From Massospora cicadina (Eukaryota > Entomophthoromycota > Entomophthoromycetes > Entomophthorales > Entomophthoraceae): 64,000 nucleotides of DNA. The translations under genes were made by a program, and so were the position numbers. The stretch covers positions 62,001 to 126,000 of the forward strand of contig JAKSZP010005279.1 in NCBI GenBank assembly GCA_022478985.1, written 5' to 3'. Positions 21,985-32,506 of this stretch are shown here, piece after piece. The notes below the pieces were generated by a model that did no database searches, was not told the DNA's origin, and saw only the letters and a list, made by a program, of their open reading frames with translations. Position 1 is the first letter of the stretch, and each line of letters begins with the position of its first letter.

Positions 21985-24900
21985 GTGTCAATAGGGATGT
22001 TAAATATCGCGGGAGCCAGGGCTCATACATCCCAAGCCAAAAAGCTGGCATTCCTGAAAAAACCTCTTGTAGACATCTTGGCCATCCAAGAAACCCACTG
22101 CCTACAAGGGGAAGAAGAATCCTGGTCAACCAGGGTCGCACCATCACAATCAGTATGGACATCTCACTGTGGGGTGATAGTCCAAAACAACAAAAAATTT
22201 AAAATTACAAATTCATCATCACACTTGCATGGTCGAGTCCTGGTAGCAACAATCACATGCCAAGATGAAATAATTTTGTTAGCATGTATCTACGCACTGT
22301 GCACTGCAACTGAGAGAAAATTTTTTTTGAAAAATTTCTACCCTCACCCTCCCACCAGATATCATCATGTTAGGCGATTTCAACTGCTGGGATAACCCCA
22401 ATACAGATCGATGGCCTAATCCCAGGGGATACCCACCTGGACACATTGAATATCACACAATGAAGGCATCTCTTGGCTTACAGGATGCTCTTCCTCCCAA
22501 TTCACCAATCCTTCCCCATATGACAAGACCCAACATACGTGAGGGACTGCTCATATCAATGAGTCGTATTGACCACATCCTCATCCCACAATCCCACCAC
22601 TCAAGAATCTCTAAATTTACAACAAAAAGATCAATTTTTCTGATCACCAATTAGTTATGGTGCAGTTAGCGCTAACCCAATCCCACACACAGGTGTCGCC
22701 TTGGAGAAAGCTTAACCCAGAAAATATAAGATTGCCTGAGATATCTGACTGGGTTGAAAACAAGGCTATAAACCCAGAATTCACAGCCCCATTCACTTCA
22801 GATCCCATCGGAACATGGGAAAATTTCAAAAAAGATTTAATCAACAAAACCTGACATATTGCATCATGAAAGTACACCGCGGACACAGCCACAATCAAGC
22901 GTACCTTGGCAGAAATAGACCACCTGGAAATAAATACTCCAAGATCTGGCTATAGACCTAATTGGGGATGCAAATGGGCAGAAATTTCAGCCCAACTTAA
23001 CAATCTCATCTTTGAACACCAACACAGAATCAAAGTATTGAACAAAGGTAAGTTCATAAAGGAAGATGAAACCTGTTTGACATACTTTTTCCGCCAATTC
23101 CACTCCCGCGGAAACCAGGCCATGTGCACACAGGTCCGCAAGACCAACGGCACTATGGCAACTGACCCTGAGGAGGTCAAGGCGGAAGTACACCGCTATT
23201 ACACCGAATTATATCGCGATATGCCAACAGATCTGCAAAAGATTAAAGAATTTATTCAAACTGCCAAGATACAAAGTACACCACCAAATTACAGTATACT
23301 ATCCCTTATCACACGGGAGGAGCTTTGGGAAACAATTCGCGGTGCACCATGTAGGAAATGCCCAGGGCCTGATGGGATACCCTACGAATTTTACAAAAAA
23401 TATTTTCAACAAATCGCCCCCCTCCTATTGGCGTCAATGAACCAGAATTTGTTGGAAACACGCCTATTACCAGGAGGCCATGAATCCTACGTTATAACCT
23501 TGTATAAAAAGGGTGACAAGTTGGACCTGGCCAACTAGCACCCAATTGCACTCTCCAACACTGACACAAAAATTCTAACAAAAATTCTAGCAGCTAGATT
23601 AGGCGCAATTGCATCTGACGTCCTATCATCCAACCAGCTTGGGTTTATACCAGGGCGTTCAATATGGAACAACATTCACCCTGTTACAAATATTTACCAA
23701 TCCAAAGCAACTGGTGCCCTGGTCTTCTTGGATCAGGAAAAAGCGTATGACCATTTTAGCTGGCCATACCTAAAAGAATGTCTACATGCCTTCAAACTCC
23801 CACCAAGATTCATAAAATGGGCGATGCTCCTAACAGAATCTGCAACCATGGCTGTATGCGGCCCTGGTTTCCTAACAAACAAGATTAAACCACACAGAGG
23901 GCTCAAAAAGGGGATCCCCTCAGCCCACTGCTATACAATTTCAGCTTTGACCCGCTCCAAGTAACTGACTCACGTCTCATGGGGATAACCGCACAAGGAC
24001 AACCAACAGTCAAGATAATGGCCTTTGCAGATGACTGCGTAGCAGGTATAGCAAACAATGAAGATGCCCACCAGCTGGAACACACTCTAGAGGAATACTC
24101 CAAGGTGAGCAATGCATTGCTCAACAAAAGGAAGCCAGAAATCATTCTCTTAGGCAAATACACAAACAATTGGGCCACAACATCAGAACCTCACACCAAC
24201 ACTGAAGAAGAAAAACCCAATTATATTACCCTTTGCAACACCTCCCACCACCACTCCTGTCTGACACCTTGGAATCTATCTAGAATCAGGGGGATATGCT
24301 AATGAGACAATGGAAAGTAACCTGTTACAACGGGTATCCAAAAGCGTCGCCTCCCTCAAGGGAAGAACCCCAGGACTAACAGGACGAGTTACAGTTGCTA
24401 ACTCGCTCATCCTCCCAATACTGTGGTACCAGGCCCATGTGATAGCCTTCTCACCTACCTTTATAACCTCAATTTGCGCGCTTATCCAGGGCTGGCTGTG
24501 GCCTGGCTCTCACCCTTCTATACGGATGGAAACACTATTTGGCCCATGCTCAAGCGGAGGCATGGGACTAATAGATTTTGAGAGCCATGCCAATCACATT
24601 CTAGGTACCTGGATAAAGGAAATCCTTGCTCCAGACCTCCTGCAACAACATTGGTCCAGAGCAGCAAGGACTAACTTTGCACAGGCGCTCAAATTAACCA
24701 GCCCACATAGTCCACCCAGACTACTTTCATACCTTGCCAAGCACCCTCCTGCAACGGGTCCACATGGAACCTCCCCTCATTTCAAACATATTCTCCAAAC
24801 TATCCGCCATATGGGATGGACCATAGAGAACATGGGTACTATATAGGGAAGGGGACGACCCAGCCCCCAATTCAAATTAAGAAACCCAGAAAACCACCCC

Positions 24901-25540
24901 CAGAGGGATATGCTCGCAACAACCCCAAGCATAGCTAGGATAGAATACCTAGATATGCTGGACATTCTCTATGATTTAACCATACAGAAAGCAATGTGGA
25001 AAATGACACATCACCCACTCCTACAACCAAGGATAAGAGCAAACGCCTGGCGCTGTTTGAGAAGGACCTATAGGACGGCGGACCGCTCCAACTCCCTCCA
25101 CAAAACATGTGCAGTATGTGGAGGGGAGGGATCCCTACATAACCTCCTAGAAACATGCCCCCCAACCAAAGCTATATGGCAGGAAGTCGCACGCCTGCTC
25201 AAGATTCAAAACAAACAGGAATTCTCGATATCAAAGAGTATCTTTGCGCTCCAGATCGAGTCACCAATCTTTATATACACTCCGCTCCCTAATAATACCC
25301 ATTGCAATGTGGACAATACACGCAATTGCATTAGATGCATTCAAGGGCACGGTCCCAACCATTCATGGGATTATTATCGGATTCCATGTCCACTTACTTG
25401 AGAACTTCCAAGCCTGGCTCTATGGATATATGAGACCAAGACAAAAAGCGCTCATAGAATCATGGTTCCCACTCTGGCTCCTCCACACAGACCTTTTCCT
25501 TCACACTTGCTCCATAGCAGGGGAAACCCCCTTGGAGTAG
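21985..25540 (+). pseudogene. ORF2 of LINE L1: APE endonuclease and reverse transcriptase, frameshifted
   Basis: Endonuclease motifs are all readable: QETH (22087-22098), GDFN (22373-22384), RIDH (22565-22576) and SDH (22639-22647). RT follows, with CPGPDGIPYEFYKKYF near 23.36 kb, GFIPGRS near 23.64 kb, LDQEKAYD near 23.73 kb and the catalytic FADD at 24024-24035. Near the C-terminus (about 25.1 kb) is a Cys/His motif (C-x2-C-x6-H-x5-C). Most of it is in one frame; the pieces 22.36-22.65, 23.93-24.3 and 25.2-25.54 kb are shifted, and there are stops near 22.85 and 23.54 kb. The protein nicks target DNA and reverse-transcribes the LINE RNA; this copy cannot. Confidence 0.93.
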
Positions 25541-25692
25541 TGCACCAACCCCCATACCTGGCAGTCCCGCTAGCAACAGGGGTAACTTGAGTACCCTGGG
25601 GTGCCCAATTTTTATATCTCTTAGTTATTCTCTTAGTTTCACATATATTCGGTAATGTCTGTCCCCTGGTCAGCTTACCTCGGTTAAATAAA
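25541..25692 (+). other. 3' UTR of LINE L1 with conserved terminal stem-loop
   Basis: After the ORF2 stop comes about 150 bases ending ggttaaataaa, without a long poly(A). GGTAA (25651-25655) can pair with TTACC (25675-25679). The same end appears in H2 and L2, so it is likely the site where the LINE RT starts copying. Confidence 0.6.
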
Positions 25693-25707
25693 ATATGATG
25701 ACTGCCA
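25693..25707. repeat. Right target duplication of LINE L1
   Basis: Exact copy of 20446-20460. Confidence 0.92.
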
Positions 25708-26560
25708 TCAATCTTCCAACTAATAATAGTGGGGAGGCCCAAGGGCTATGGGAAAGCACCAATAGCCAAGCCTCAAGTAGCTGCTTAAGCTTAACAGTCA
25801 CCTGAGCCCATATACTCTTATTTTTCCATTAAGGATGGGATCAAATGTGTGAGCATCCTCAGTCTCAAAATAGTGTAAGATGCCATTCATTTTTCTGAAA
25901 TTGTAGGTAGAGATTGAGATAAGGTCGAAGTATTCTTCTAGTAATTTCACAACTTGGCTTTGTTGTTTGCTATTGGCTCTTGCCCAATAGAGGTATCAAT
26001 TAGAGATACAGATGGGGGTGATTATACCCAAAATCCCTTAGACTTTCAAAGCTATAGATATCATCAATGGATTTACAAGAAGGAGGTGAAATTAAGCGGC
26101 TGACTACTAGGCCCCTTTGTTTTAGGTTTGTCAGCGAGGTAAGCTTGCAGTACTGATATGGATCCAGTATAGGCGGGATCTAAAATTCCCTGGCAGGTTA
26201 GGATCTCTTTGACAGACAGGTTATCCATGCCTCATATTACTAGCAATTTTCTCATGGGAATGTTGATATTTACTCAGGTATTAATGATGACCTGGGACTT
26301 TGCCAGTATAGTAGTTGACTTTGGCAAATAGATGGGCATGCCATCTTGGCCATCTACCGCAGGAGAATGTATCTGTACTTAAAAACCCCTTGCATGATAT
26401 TTGAGCCTGTCAATCGAATTTTAATATCTAAAAGGCAAGTCAGAGCTTTGATCTCGTCCTTGGCATTGTGGGAGGCCATAAAAATTAACAGGACCCTGTC
26501 TTGTATTAGGGATAAGAATATTTCATCATAACGTATGACAGCGGAATAGTCTTGGAGAAA
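25708..26560 (-). pseudogene. RT (5' part) of element C1 and pol linker
   Basis: Next to L1 the minus strand reads MGLPTIISWKIDGSHH, an RT N-terminal block (family form ending W-K-x-D-G-S). The RT continues at 20445 on the other side of L1. From about 25.85 to 26.56 kb are broken frames that should be the protease-RT linker; I could not match them with certainty. Confidence 0.7.
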
Positions 26561-26716
26561 CTGGGTTCTGAGGCGAAGGCCATAACTTTAGATTTTCAAC
26601 GAAATGGTTAAAGTATTTACTAAAATCCTGCCAAAGTGAATGAGCAGCAAAAAATAGGCTCCAATGAGCTGAGTGCTTTGTGGTCTTGCAGTGCCACATT
26701 TCATGTAATGAGGCAA

Positions 26717-27019
26717 TTAGCGAGCAAAATTTTTACATTTCAATAATTTAAAGGAAATGGCATTCATGGTGGAGCTACTGTTGACAATGGCATGGACAGG
26801 GATCTTATGAACTTGAACAGTGACATGTGTAGCTAAACTCAAACCGAGGGGGCAGAGTGAGAAACATATAGATTTCTCAGAAGAAGAGTAAGCAGTATCA
26901 AATTCATTGTTGTTTATACCAATTGTTTTCTTCTGGCATAACAAAATCAGAACAATAAAGGTCGCTAAACATTCTTGAGGAAGTACAGGGATGTCATCAT
27001 GAAGCGCCTCATTCTTCAT
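26717..27019 (-). pseudogene. Aspartic protease remnant of element C1
   Basis: The frame ends in VHKIPVHAIVNSSSTMNAIS. The retropepsin DSG triad reads NSS at 26774-26782, so it is catalytically dead. The flanking pattern matches the element D protease (HNIPVLAIADSG). The Asp to Asn change fits GTC-GAC becoming GTC-AAC at a CpG. Confidence 0.75.
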
Positions 27020-27060
27020 GCTGATATCACTTTTCCTGCCTCCTCGGTGAATCTCTTCCT

Positions 27061-27102
27061 ACAAGTTTTGGTGCTACAATGGAATCCATTACAGTATGAA
27101 CA
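27061..27102 (-). pseudogene. Zinc knuckle of C1 nucleocapsid
   Basis: Minus strand reads CSYCNGFHCSTKTC. It lines up with the intact knuckle of element D (CTYCNSFRHSTKAC), but the His position is now Cys and a His stands one residue earlier. H1 is inserted directly upstream of it. Confidence 0.75.
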
Positions 27103-27119
27103 TTGAGATCTGGGTTCTT

Positions 27120-29001
27120 TTAAGAACTTGTGGTGCCCAACCCAAAAGGGGGAGCCGCCATGCATCTTTATTTGCAAATGGGCCAAACAAAGGGATTGTT
27201 ATAAATAAAAAAATCCTAATCTGGCACCTCGGCTTTCAGCCTTAGAAGCCATATCAGAAAGCGATGAAGATTTGGCAAATCTTTTGTCCAGCGCCCGCTT
27301 TGACTGGCAGACCATGGCAGACAGCATTGGGGTGGGTGCATAATCAACATGTGGCATAAGGAGGTATAATTGTGGGGTTTATTCATTAATGAGGATAGCG
27401 GTGTCCATTGCCTCAACATATTGAGCAAGTTGATGCTCAGCAAAAGTGTTAAGAGCTGGCACACAAGTGAATGACTTGATGTGCTGTTGGGTTTAGGGAT
27501 AATTGGTATTAAACAGAGAAGCTTTTGCCACATCAATGCAAATGCAGTTCGCTCCAAAAGTGAGCTCCTCAATTTTGCATCTTTCATCCTCATCCAAGCC
27601 ATGGAAATAATTTGGAAGGGAATACCCTAAACAAGGGGTTCCATCGCCACATGGAGATGCTGGCGGAGGAGGGTGGTGGCTGGAGCAGCTGCTGCTTCTA
27701 CCGCCATTTTATGTATATTTTTATAATACAGGAAAATCGTTTTAAATTGAAAATGGTGGGGATTCAAATCACGAGAAGATTACAAAAATTTCTCCATAAC
27801 AAAATCTGTCTTGAGATTAAATGGCTGATCACTGTCATCGAGCCATTTGAGGCACTCAAATGAATTTAAATTGGCTAACTATGGGCCAGCCACTGGAGTT
27901 GGTGCAATGGCAGAACCTGAGTAGCTGAAAACATTTGCCCACAGCAGCTCAGCTGAAATTGTCTCAGCCATCAGCTCAGGATTGTGTAATTCTGTTAAAT
28001 TTTTAAAAAAATATCTAGCTTCTGATTGGCTGCTGCTTTGGAAGCATCACCAGAATTAGCTGAGGTTGGGGGTGGGAGAATTGCGCCCCACTTAAAAAAA
28101 TTAGGTGAGTTGGCAGCTGGCCAAACGCTGGAAGGAGTAGTGGCGGAAGCAGCAGAGGTGGAAGCCGTAGGGCACTTGCACTTTAAATGATCTAGTTTAA
28201 AGCACAAGGGACAAATGGCGTTGCTATTTTGATGCGCACCCAAAAAGGGTGATCAGGTGCATATTTGATTACAGTGCGTGAGGATTGTGAGGTGGGTGTC
28301 AAGATGTAAAGGGTGGATCATTGCAAAAACGTGAGGCCCTTCCAATTGATCTGTCCCATTGAACCACAAACTGCAAGATGAGGTCTGCACCATAAATGGC
28401 CAAATCCTCCGTCAGTTTGTGGTGAAGGCGTTCAGGGGAGAGAAATGAAGGCAAATTTGCAAACAGGACCATAAAAGTGGCCTCATCTGGGAGCTGCGTG
28501 CAAACTGAGGGAATAAGAATTTTCAAAAGTAATTGGCAGCTTAAATGCTGCCACTGAATCATCCTTGGAATTAAATCTGAAGTCAAAATAGCCCTTAAAA
28601 GAGCTAAGACCTGTATATCTGGCAGGGTTATAAACTGCCGTGGCCATCTTAAAGATGGCCGCGCTCACATATGGGAAAAGATTACCATACCAACCCAGAG
28701 GCTGAAATGCAGGTTGCTCCGAGGGAGCACTTCCTGTGAGCTTACAAGAAGGAGGGCTAAGTCCCAAGGTGGGACATAACGCCCAGCGGCATTGGAAGGC
28801 TAGCAGAGAAACTAAAGTGCGATTTGGCAGTGGCTGAAGGACACCAGAAGACGGCGCACCACCACGCCCAAGATGGGGCAGCAGGTGTCAATGGCATCAA
28901 CATACTGTTAAAATTGCTTATTTTCAAGCAGCTTATTTTTTTAATTTTTAAAAGCTTTTCAAAATTTGGCTTTAATTTAGTTGATCAAAACGAAAGAGAA
29001 G
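27120..29001 (-). mobile_element. H1: ORF1-only LINE copy (1.88 kb)
   Basis: tgagatctgggttctt (27104-27119) and tgaggtctgggttctt (29002-29017) are a 16-bp target duplication with one mismatch, bracketing 1882 bases that interrupt C1 gag. The insert encodes an ORF1-like protein with a CCHC knuckle on the minus strand, but no endonuclease or RT. It is related to L1 ORF1 at the protein level only. The 3' end does not match the L1 terminal sequence. Confidence 0.8.
27980..28770 (-). pseudogene. ORF1 remnant in H1
   Basis: The N-terminal frame (28483-28767) includes GYFDFRFNSKDDSVAAFK, parallel to GWIDIGFETADEANAAAK of L1 ORF1. 28299-28586 includes LPSFLSPERLHHKLTEDLAI, parallel to the L1 segment ending in AYGEIQQLELQ. 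An intact CCHC, CPLCFKLDHLKCKC, is at 28172-28213, followed by an Ala/Ser/Pro-rich tail. Two frames are needed. A more C-terminal part may extend to about 27.2 kb (frame 27216-27602), but I cannot match it. Confidence 0.75.
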
Positions 29002-29017
29002 TGAGGTCTGGGTTCTT

Positions 29018-30196
29018 CTGGTTCTTGACAACGTGAACTTGAGGACAGCAAGGTGAGGGGACCATCTAGTACTAAAAAAAAAGGCCAGCAAGGTGAGGTG
29101 GATGTGGAGGAATTAGGATGCAAGGTAGACGCAGATATTCCATTAAAAGTTTCCTTAATTTCCTGAATACAGGTGAAGCTGACCTTCTGGACAATCATGC
29201 ACAATTGGACCTCATTATAAAATCACAACGTGGAGATTACTGCGGTTGTGGCATTGTCCAATGTAATATGATTTTGGTCACTGGGGTTATGCTTGGACAT
29301 TAAATTAGCTTAAAACTCTAAAGTACTTTCTCCGTTGTTCAACAAATGTCCATGAATGCTGCCTATTTATTGGCCAAGGTCTGGTTGCTTCCAAATTCCT
29401 GGATAAGGCTGTATGGATTTGTTCCAAAGTGTAACATTTCTTTAAATAGGGAGTCATAATTCCCCAGGTTGTACTATTCAGACTAAAGTTGATGTGCTTC
29501 ACCCTCTGACAGTTGGAGGCCTCCTGAATTGATTTTAATAAGCGTACAGGTGGAGGTGATATTTTACTGTACCAGGGTAAATTTCTACTTGTAACTAGGC
29601 TTGAAGTTAGTTACAATAGGAGTGAAAAAAGTATTGATGGAAGGAACTGGTGCACGCTTGGAAATCTCAGTTTCCACATAGTCTTGAGGGGACTGTTGAT
29701 TTAATCGTCATCTTAATCATTCTAGGTCCTCCTGAATCTCATCCTAATTTCAGTTTAGAGGGGTAATTGAGGCTTTAAGGACAACTTGCTTCTTTAGAAC
29801 TTGAATGTCAGTACGTTAGAGTAGCATCTGACTTTCAAAGTTACTCAAGAGAGTTTCAAAACTGTTACAGGTTTGCTTGAGATAGGTGATGCAGTTATTA
29901 GTGATCTTGGTGAATGCACTGAAATTATTCATCACATCTGATAAGACGTTGATTGAGAGACTGGGATTGAGAGGGAAATCTTCATCTTGGAGCTTGGATC
30001 CTTGATCCATCTTTCTTATATGATCCCATAATGCAGCGAGCGCCATTAGAACGTCTTGTTTACAGGAGTCATTAGGATCACCAGGAGTAGGTACCAAGGA
30101 ACTGAAAGGTCCTTTAAGCCCTTCAGGCCCTCTGGGCCCTCTGGACCTTCTAGTTCCCAGGACCTTTAGGCCCTTCAGCCCCAGAGACAATATCAT
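29018..30196 (-). pseudogene. Gag of element C1 with collagen-like stretch
   Basis: The frame at 29816-30196 starts with about seven Gly-X-Y triplets (SRGPRGPEGLKGPF near 30.12 kb), then a helix-rich part (KQDVLMALAALWDHIRKMD). Leftward, 29305-29502 (GIMTPYLKKCYTLEQIHTAL) matches element D capsid near 47.52 kb. The part near 29.0-29.2 kb (VSFTCIQEIKE) leads to the point where H1 sits. Gag assembles the particle; this copy has frameshifts between all named parts. Confidence 0.8.
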
Positions 30197-30946
30197 GGGA
30201 GGCTAACTCCTGGTAATGCTGCTGGAGTGTCCAAACAAGGTCTTTAATTTGATTAAGCAGTTGGCTCCAAGTGGTTTTAGGGAGTTGTAAACTTTATTAT
30301 AATGGTCCTTAGGGTAACCCAAGATCCTGCTATCTAGCATAGCAAGTTGATTATGAGCCTCATTATTTTCTTAATTGTTATTGACAATAGCTTCTCACTT
30401 GCCATGAACAAAAAAGGAGGCATCACTATAGAATTTGGCAATATTTGAATGTGGTGTTTGAGTGAGCCCTAGTTGATAGGCTACTCCAAGGTGATGTAAA
30501 ACAACTACTTGTATAATGTGGTGTATAGCCTGATGGACGAAGCTTTGGAGATAGCTTAAAATACAAAAGCCAACTCTCCTGAGGGTAGTAGGGCTGAGGT
30601 ATATGAATCTTACATTATGAAAGGCACCAAAGAGGCTAAGGATGAATGGAGTGGCCTCCCTAGGAGTAGATGCCATTCAATAGCATCTTAATAATCTCGT
30701 TGAGGTTCTCATACTGGAGTTGATGCTAATTGTAACTAACGAAAGGTAAGGCGAATTCAGAAAGTGGCCCAAAATTATAGCCTTTTAGGATGTAGAGGAT
30801 TTACTTTATAATGAGAGGTGTTAAACCGTCAATTTACGTTTTACAACCAATTTTTGGAGGTTGACCTTCTTAAATTGCTATTATTTTACATTTTTATAGA
30901 TTTTTAAACTTGACAGTTTTAAGCCCCCTGTAGTGATCACCGCTTA
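30197..30946 (-). other. Gag N-terminal region and leader of C1, including primer-site candidate
   Basis: 30395-30676 has a minus frame of 93 codons in the place of the Gag N-terminus upstream of the collagen-like part; I cannot name its fold. A primer-site candidate lies at 30923-30942 on the minus strand, starting CGGTGATCACTACAGGGG, four bases inside the 5' LTR. Its first base differs from the TGG of D and F. Confidence 0.45.
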
Positions 30947-31419
30947 TGTCAGATTTACAGTTCTCTTACTTATATTTGAGGTTTAAAGATGGTCTTAAAT
31001 CTTTAACACTAGCGGAAAGATTCTGAAGATGAAATTTTGTGTAGAAAAGACAACTTTTTTGAGGTAAAAGGTCTCAATATTTATAGGGTGTGTGGGGACA
31101 TGGTGCCAAAGGTAACTCCATGGCCCAATATGATCAAGATCTTTTACACCTTCCAGATCGACAACTTTGTTAACACCCTCCTTGTTCTTCGTCATCCTCA
31201 TGACTGCACTGTTGGGAGATGCACCTTTTGAGATTTGAGAAGTAGAGGTTCAATTCTAGAAGTCATCTCCATAAATTCTCATGTGCATAAATCTTCGTGA
31301 TCAAATTTCCCATCAGTGCCCTTCAAAGACAGGGTTAATCATAAGGGCACAGGAGTCAACTTGTTGAGGCCTGATTGGGCGTAGGGATCCTAACTCGCTC
31401 ATTATCTCATATCCAAGCA
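30947..31419 (-). repeat. 5' LTR of element C1
   Basis: It matches 17650-18123 throughout. The plus-strand left end is TGTCAGATTT; the right end reads CCAAGCA, where family LTRs have CCTGACA. It is followed by the duplication aatag at 31420-31424. Confidence 0.88.
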
Positions 31420-31424
31420 AATAG

Positions 31425-31985
31425 TACTCTGGTTCTTTTGCATGAAGGAAGAATCAGATTGGTAGAATTCATAGTTAAACGAATGAAGGGACAGGATCTG
31501 GCCCAATTGTTACAGTACTTATTTTATGTATAATTCTAAAATTTAGATTTTGTGATAGATAGACAGGTGTACAAAGTTTTGAAAGAATTGATCTGCTCTG
31601 GATCCCCATTCAGTGGCAGGTAAACTAGGAGCTAAGTATAGTTATTTCATAGTGGAGGTAACGGCTGATGCTCTGACCCAACAAATTTGCCCTTCAGGCA
31701 CAAATACCATTGAGCAGTCGTTGTACTTTTGGGCTGAGGTCAGCAATACTTATCTGATATTCACTTTAGTTTATAAGGGGCACTTCTCCTCTGTACTCAG
31801 CCATAAACTCAAGTGTAGCTGTTATAGAGACACCTACTTCATTGAAAGCATTACTGATAAAATGTGTAATTCTTCTGGCCCTGTTATCTTGGGAGGTTCC
31901 TTGATCTAGTCACTGTCCATCTTAATATATGTCCTCACTTTTTAATTGCAACTCGGGAAGACCTGGCAGGGAGCACCACTTTTTT
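31425..31985 (-). other. Leader of element F with primer-binding-site candidate
   Basis: This is the part of F between C1 and the F 5' LTR. At 31961-31978 the minus strand reads TGGTGCTCCCTGCCAGGT, beginning with TGG as needed to pair with the CCA end of a tRNA, and separated from the LTR by seven bases. D has TGGTGCTC at the same place. The plus-strand open frame of 98 codons (31613-31909) lies antisense to F, and I take it as a shadow. Confidence 0.5.
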
Positions 31986-32506
31986 TGTCAGCACTCCATA
32001 TGGAAGAGCCAGGCGAAGGAACAGGCTTTGAAGCTTTTTGTAGGTTGGACGTGGTTATTTTCAATAAAAATACACCAAGGGACTAGAACTAATGGTCTAA
32101 AGGCTCGCAGAATAGCCTCATTGAAGTCCTAGAAATAGGAAGCTTATTTAAATATATATAAGTGAAAATTTAAAATAGTCTATTCCAAACTTTTGATATT
32201 TAGAGGGTATGGGGCTTATTAGGTCTAGTATGTTCCCTTTTGGACCAATGATAAGGATCTCCTTGAGTTCCATGAAGAGAAGGAGGATGAGACGATTACT
32301 TTTGAGCCATTGTACCCTTCCTGAACCTTTATGATTGTCTTTTTGTCATCTTAGTTTTAGTTAATTCCGGATCTTTCCACCTTTTATATGTTATTTTCAT
32401 AATGACACCTTTAGAATTCATTATTGGGGATCAAAATATCAGTAGATAGGCGTGATTTGACTTCAATTTTAATTAATTTGTCTTATCTGAGGTTTGAGTT
32501 TTAACA
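31986..32506 (-). repeat. 5' LTR of element F
   Basis: It is co-linear with 13495-14024. The plus-strand edges are TGTCAG and TTAACA, and the exact duplication ccatt follows at 32507-32511. Confidence 0.88.

Larger units (their letters stand above)
20461..25692 (+). mobile_element. L1: near full-length LINE (L1/Tx1-like), youngest element in the window
   Basis: 5.2 kb between 15-bp target duplications, with ORF1 (CCHC), ORF2 (APE endonuclease, RT, C-terminal Cys-rich motif) and a short 3' UTR ending in ttaaataaa. CpG is visibly more frequent here than in the flanks, and the frames are only lightly broken, both signs of youth. The 5' UTR is very short (about 85 bases), so a little of the 5' end may be missing. 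It lies in the RT of C1 on the opposite strand. Confidence 0.93.
17650..31419 (-). mobile_element. Element C1: Ty3/Gypsy element carrying nested LINEs L1 and H1
   Basis: LTRs of 474 and 473 bp (17650-18123 and 30947-31419) are flanked by the exact duplication aatag. Reading on the minus strand from the right: 5' LTR, primer site, collagen-like gag start, capsid, zinc knuckle, protease, RT, RNase H, integrase, 3' LTR. Gag is interrupted by H1 just before the knuckle, and RT by L1. Without the two LINEs the element would be about 6.6 kb. LTR ends and proteins match element D best. Confidence 0.88.
13495..32506 (-). mobile_element. Element F: Ty3/Gypsy element containing element C1
   Basis: Two related LTRs (13495-14024 and 31986-32506) are flanked by an exact 5-bp target duplication, ccatt. 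Between them, on the minus strand, lie integrase (14.1-15.1 kb), RNase H and RT (15.3-16.7 kb), a collagen-like gag part (17.0-17.4 kb), then the nested element C1, then a leader and primer site next to the 5' LTR. The zinc-knuckle and protease region is missing between RT and the gag part, so F is internally deleted. It is inserted in the endonuclease of LINE L2. Confidence 0.87.

Noticed and set aside
31613..31909. Plus-strand frame of 98 codons
   Set aside because: It is antisense to the F leader, has no motif, and composition is not protein-like.
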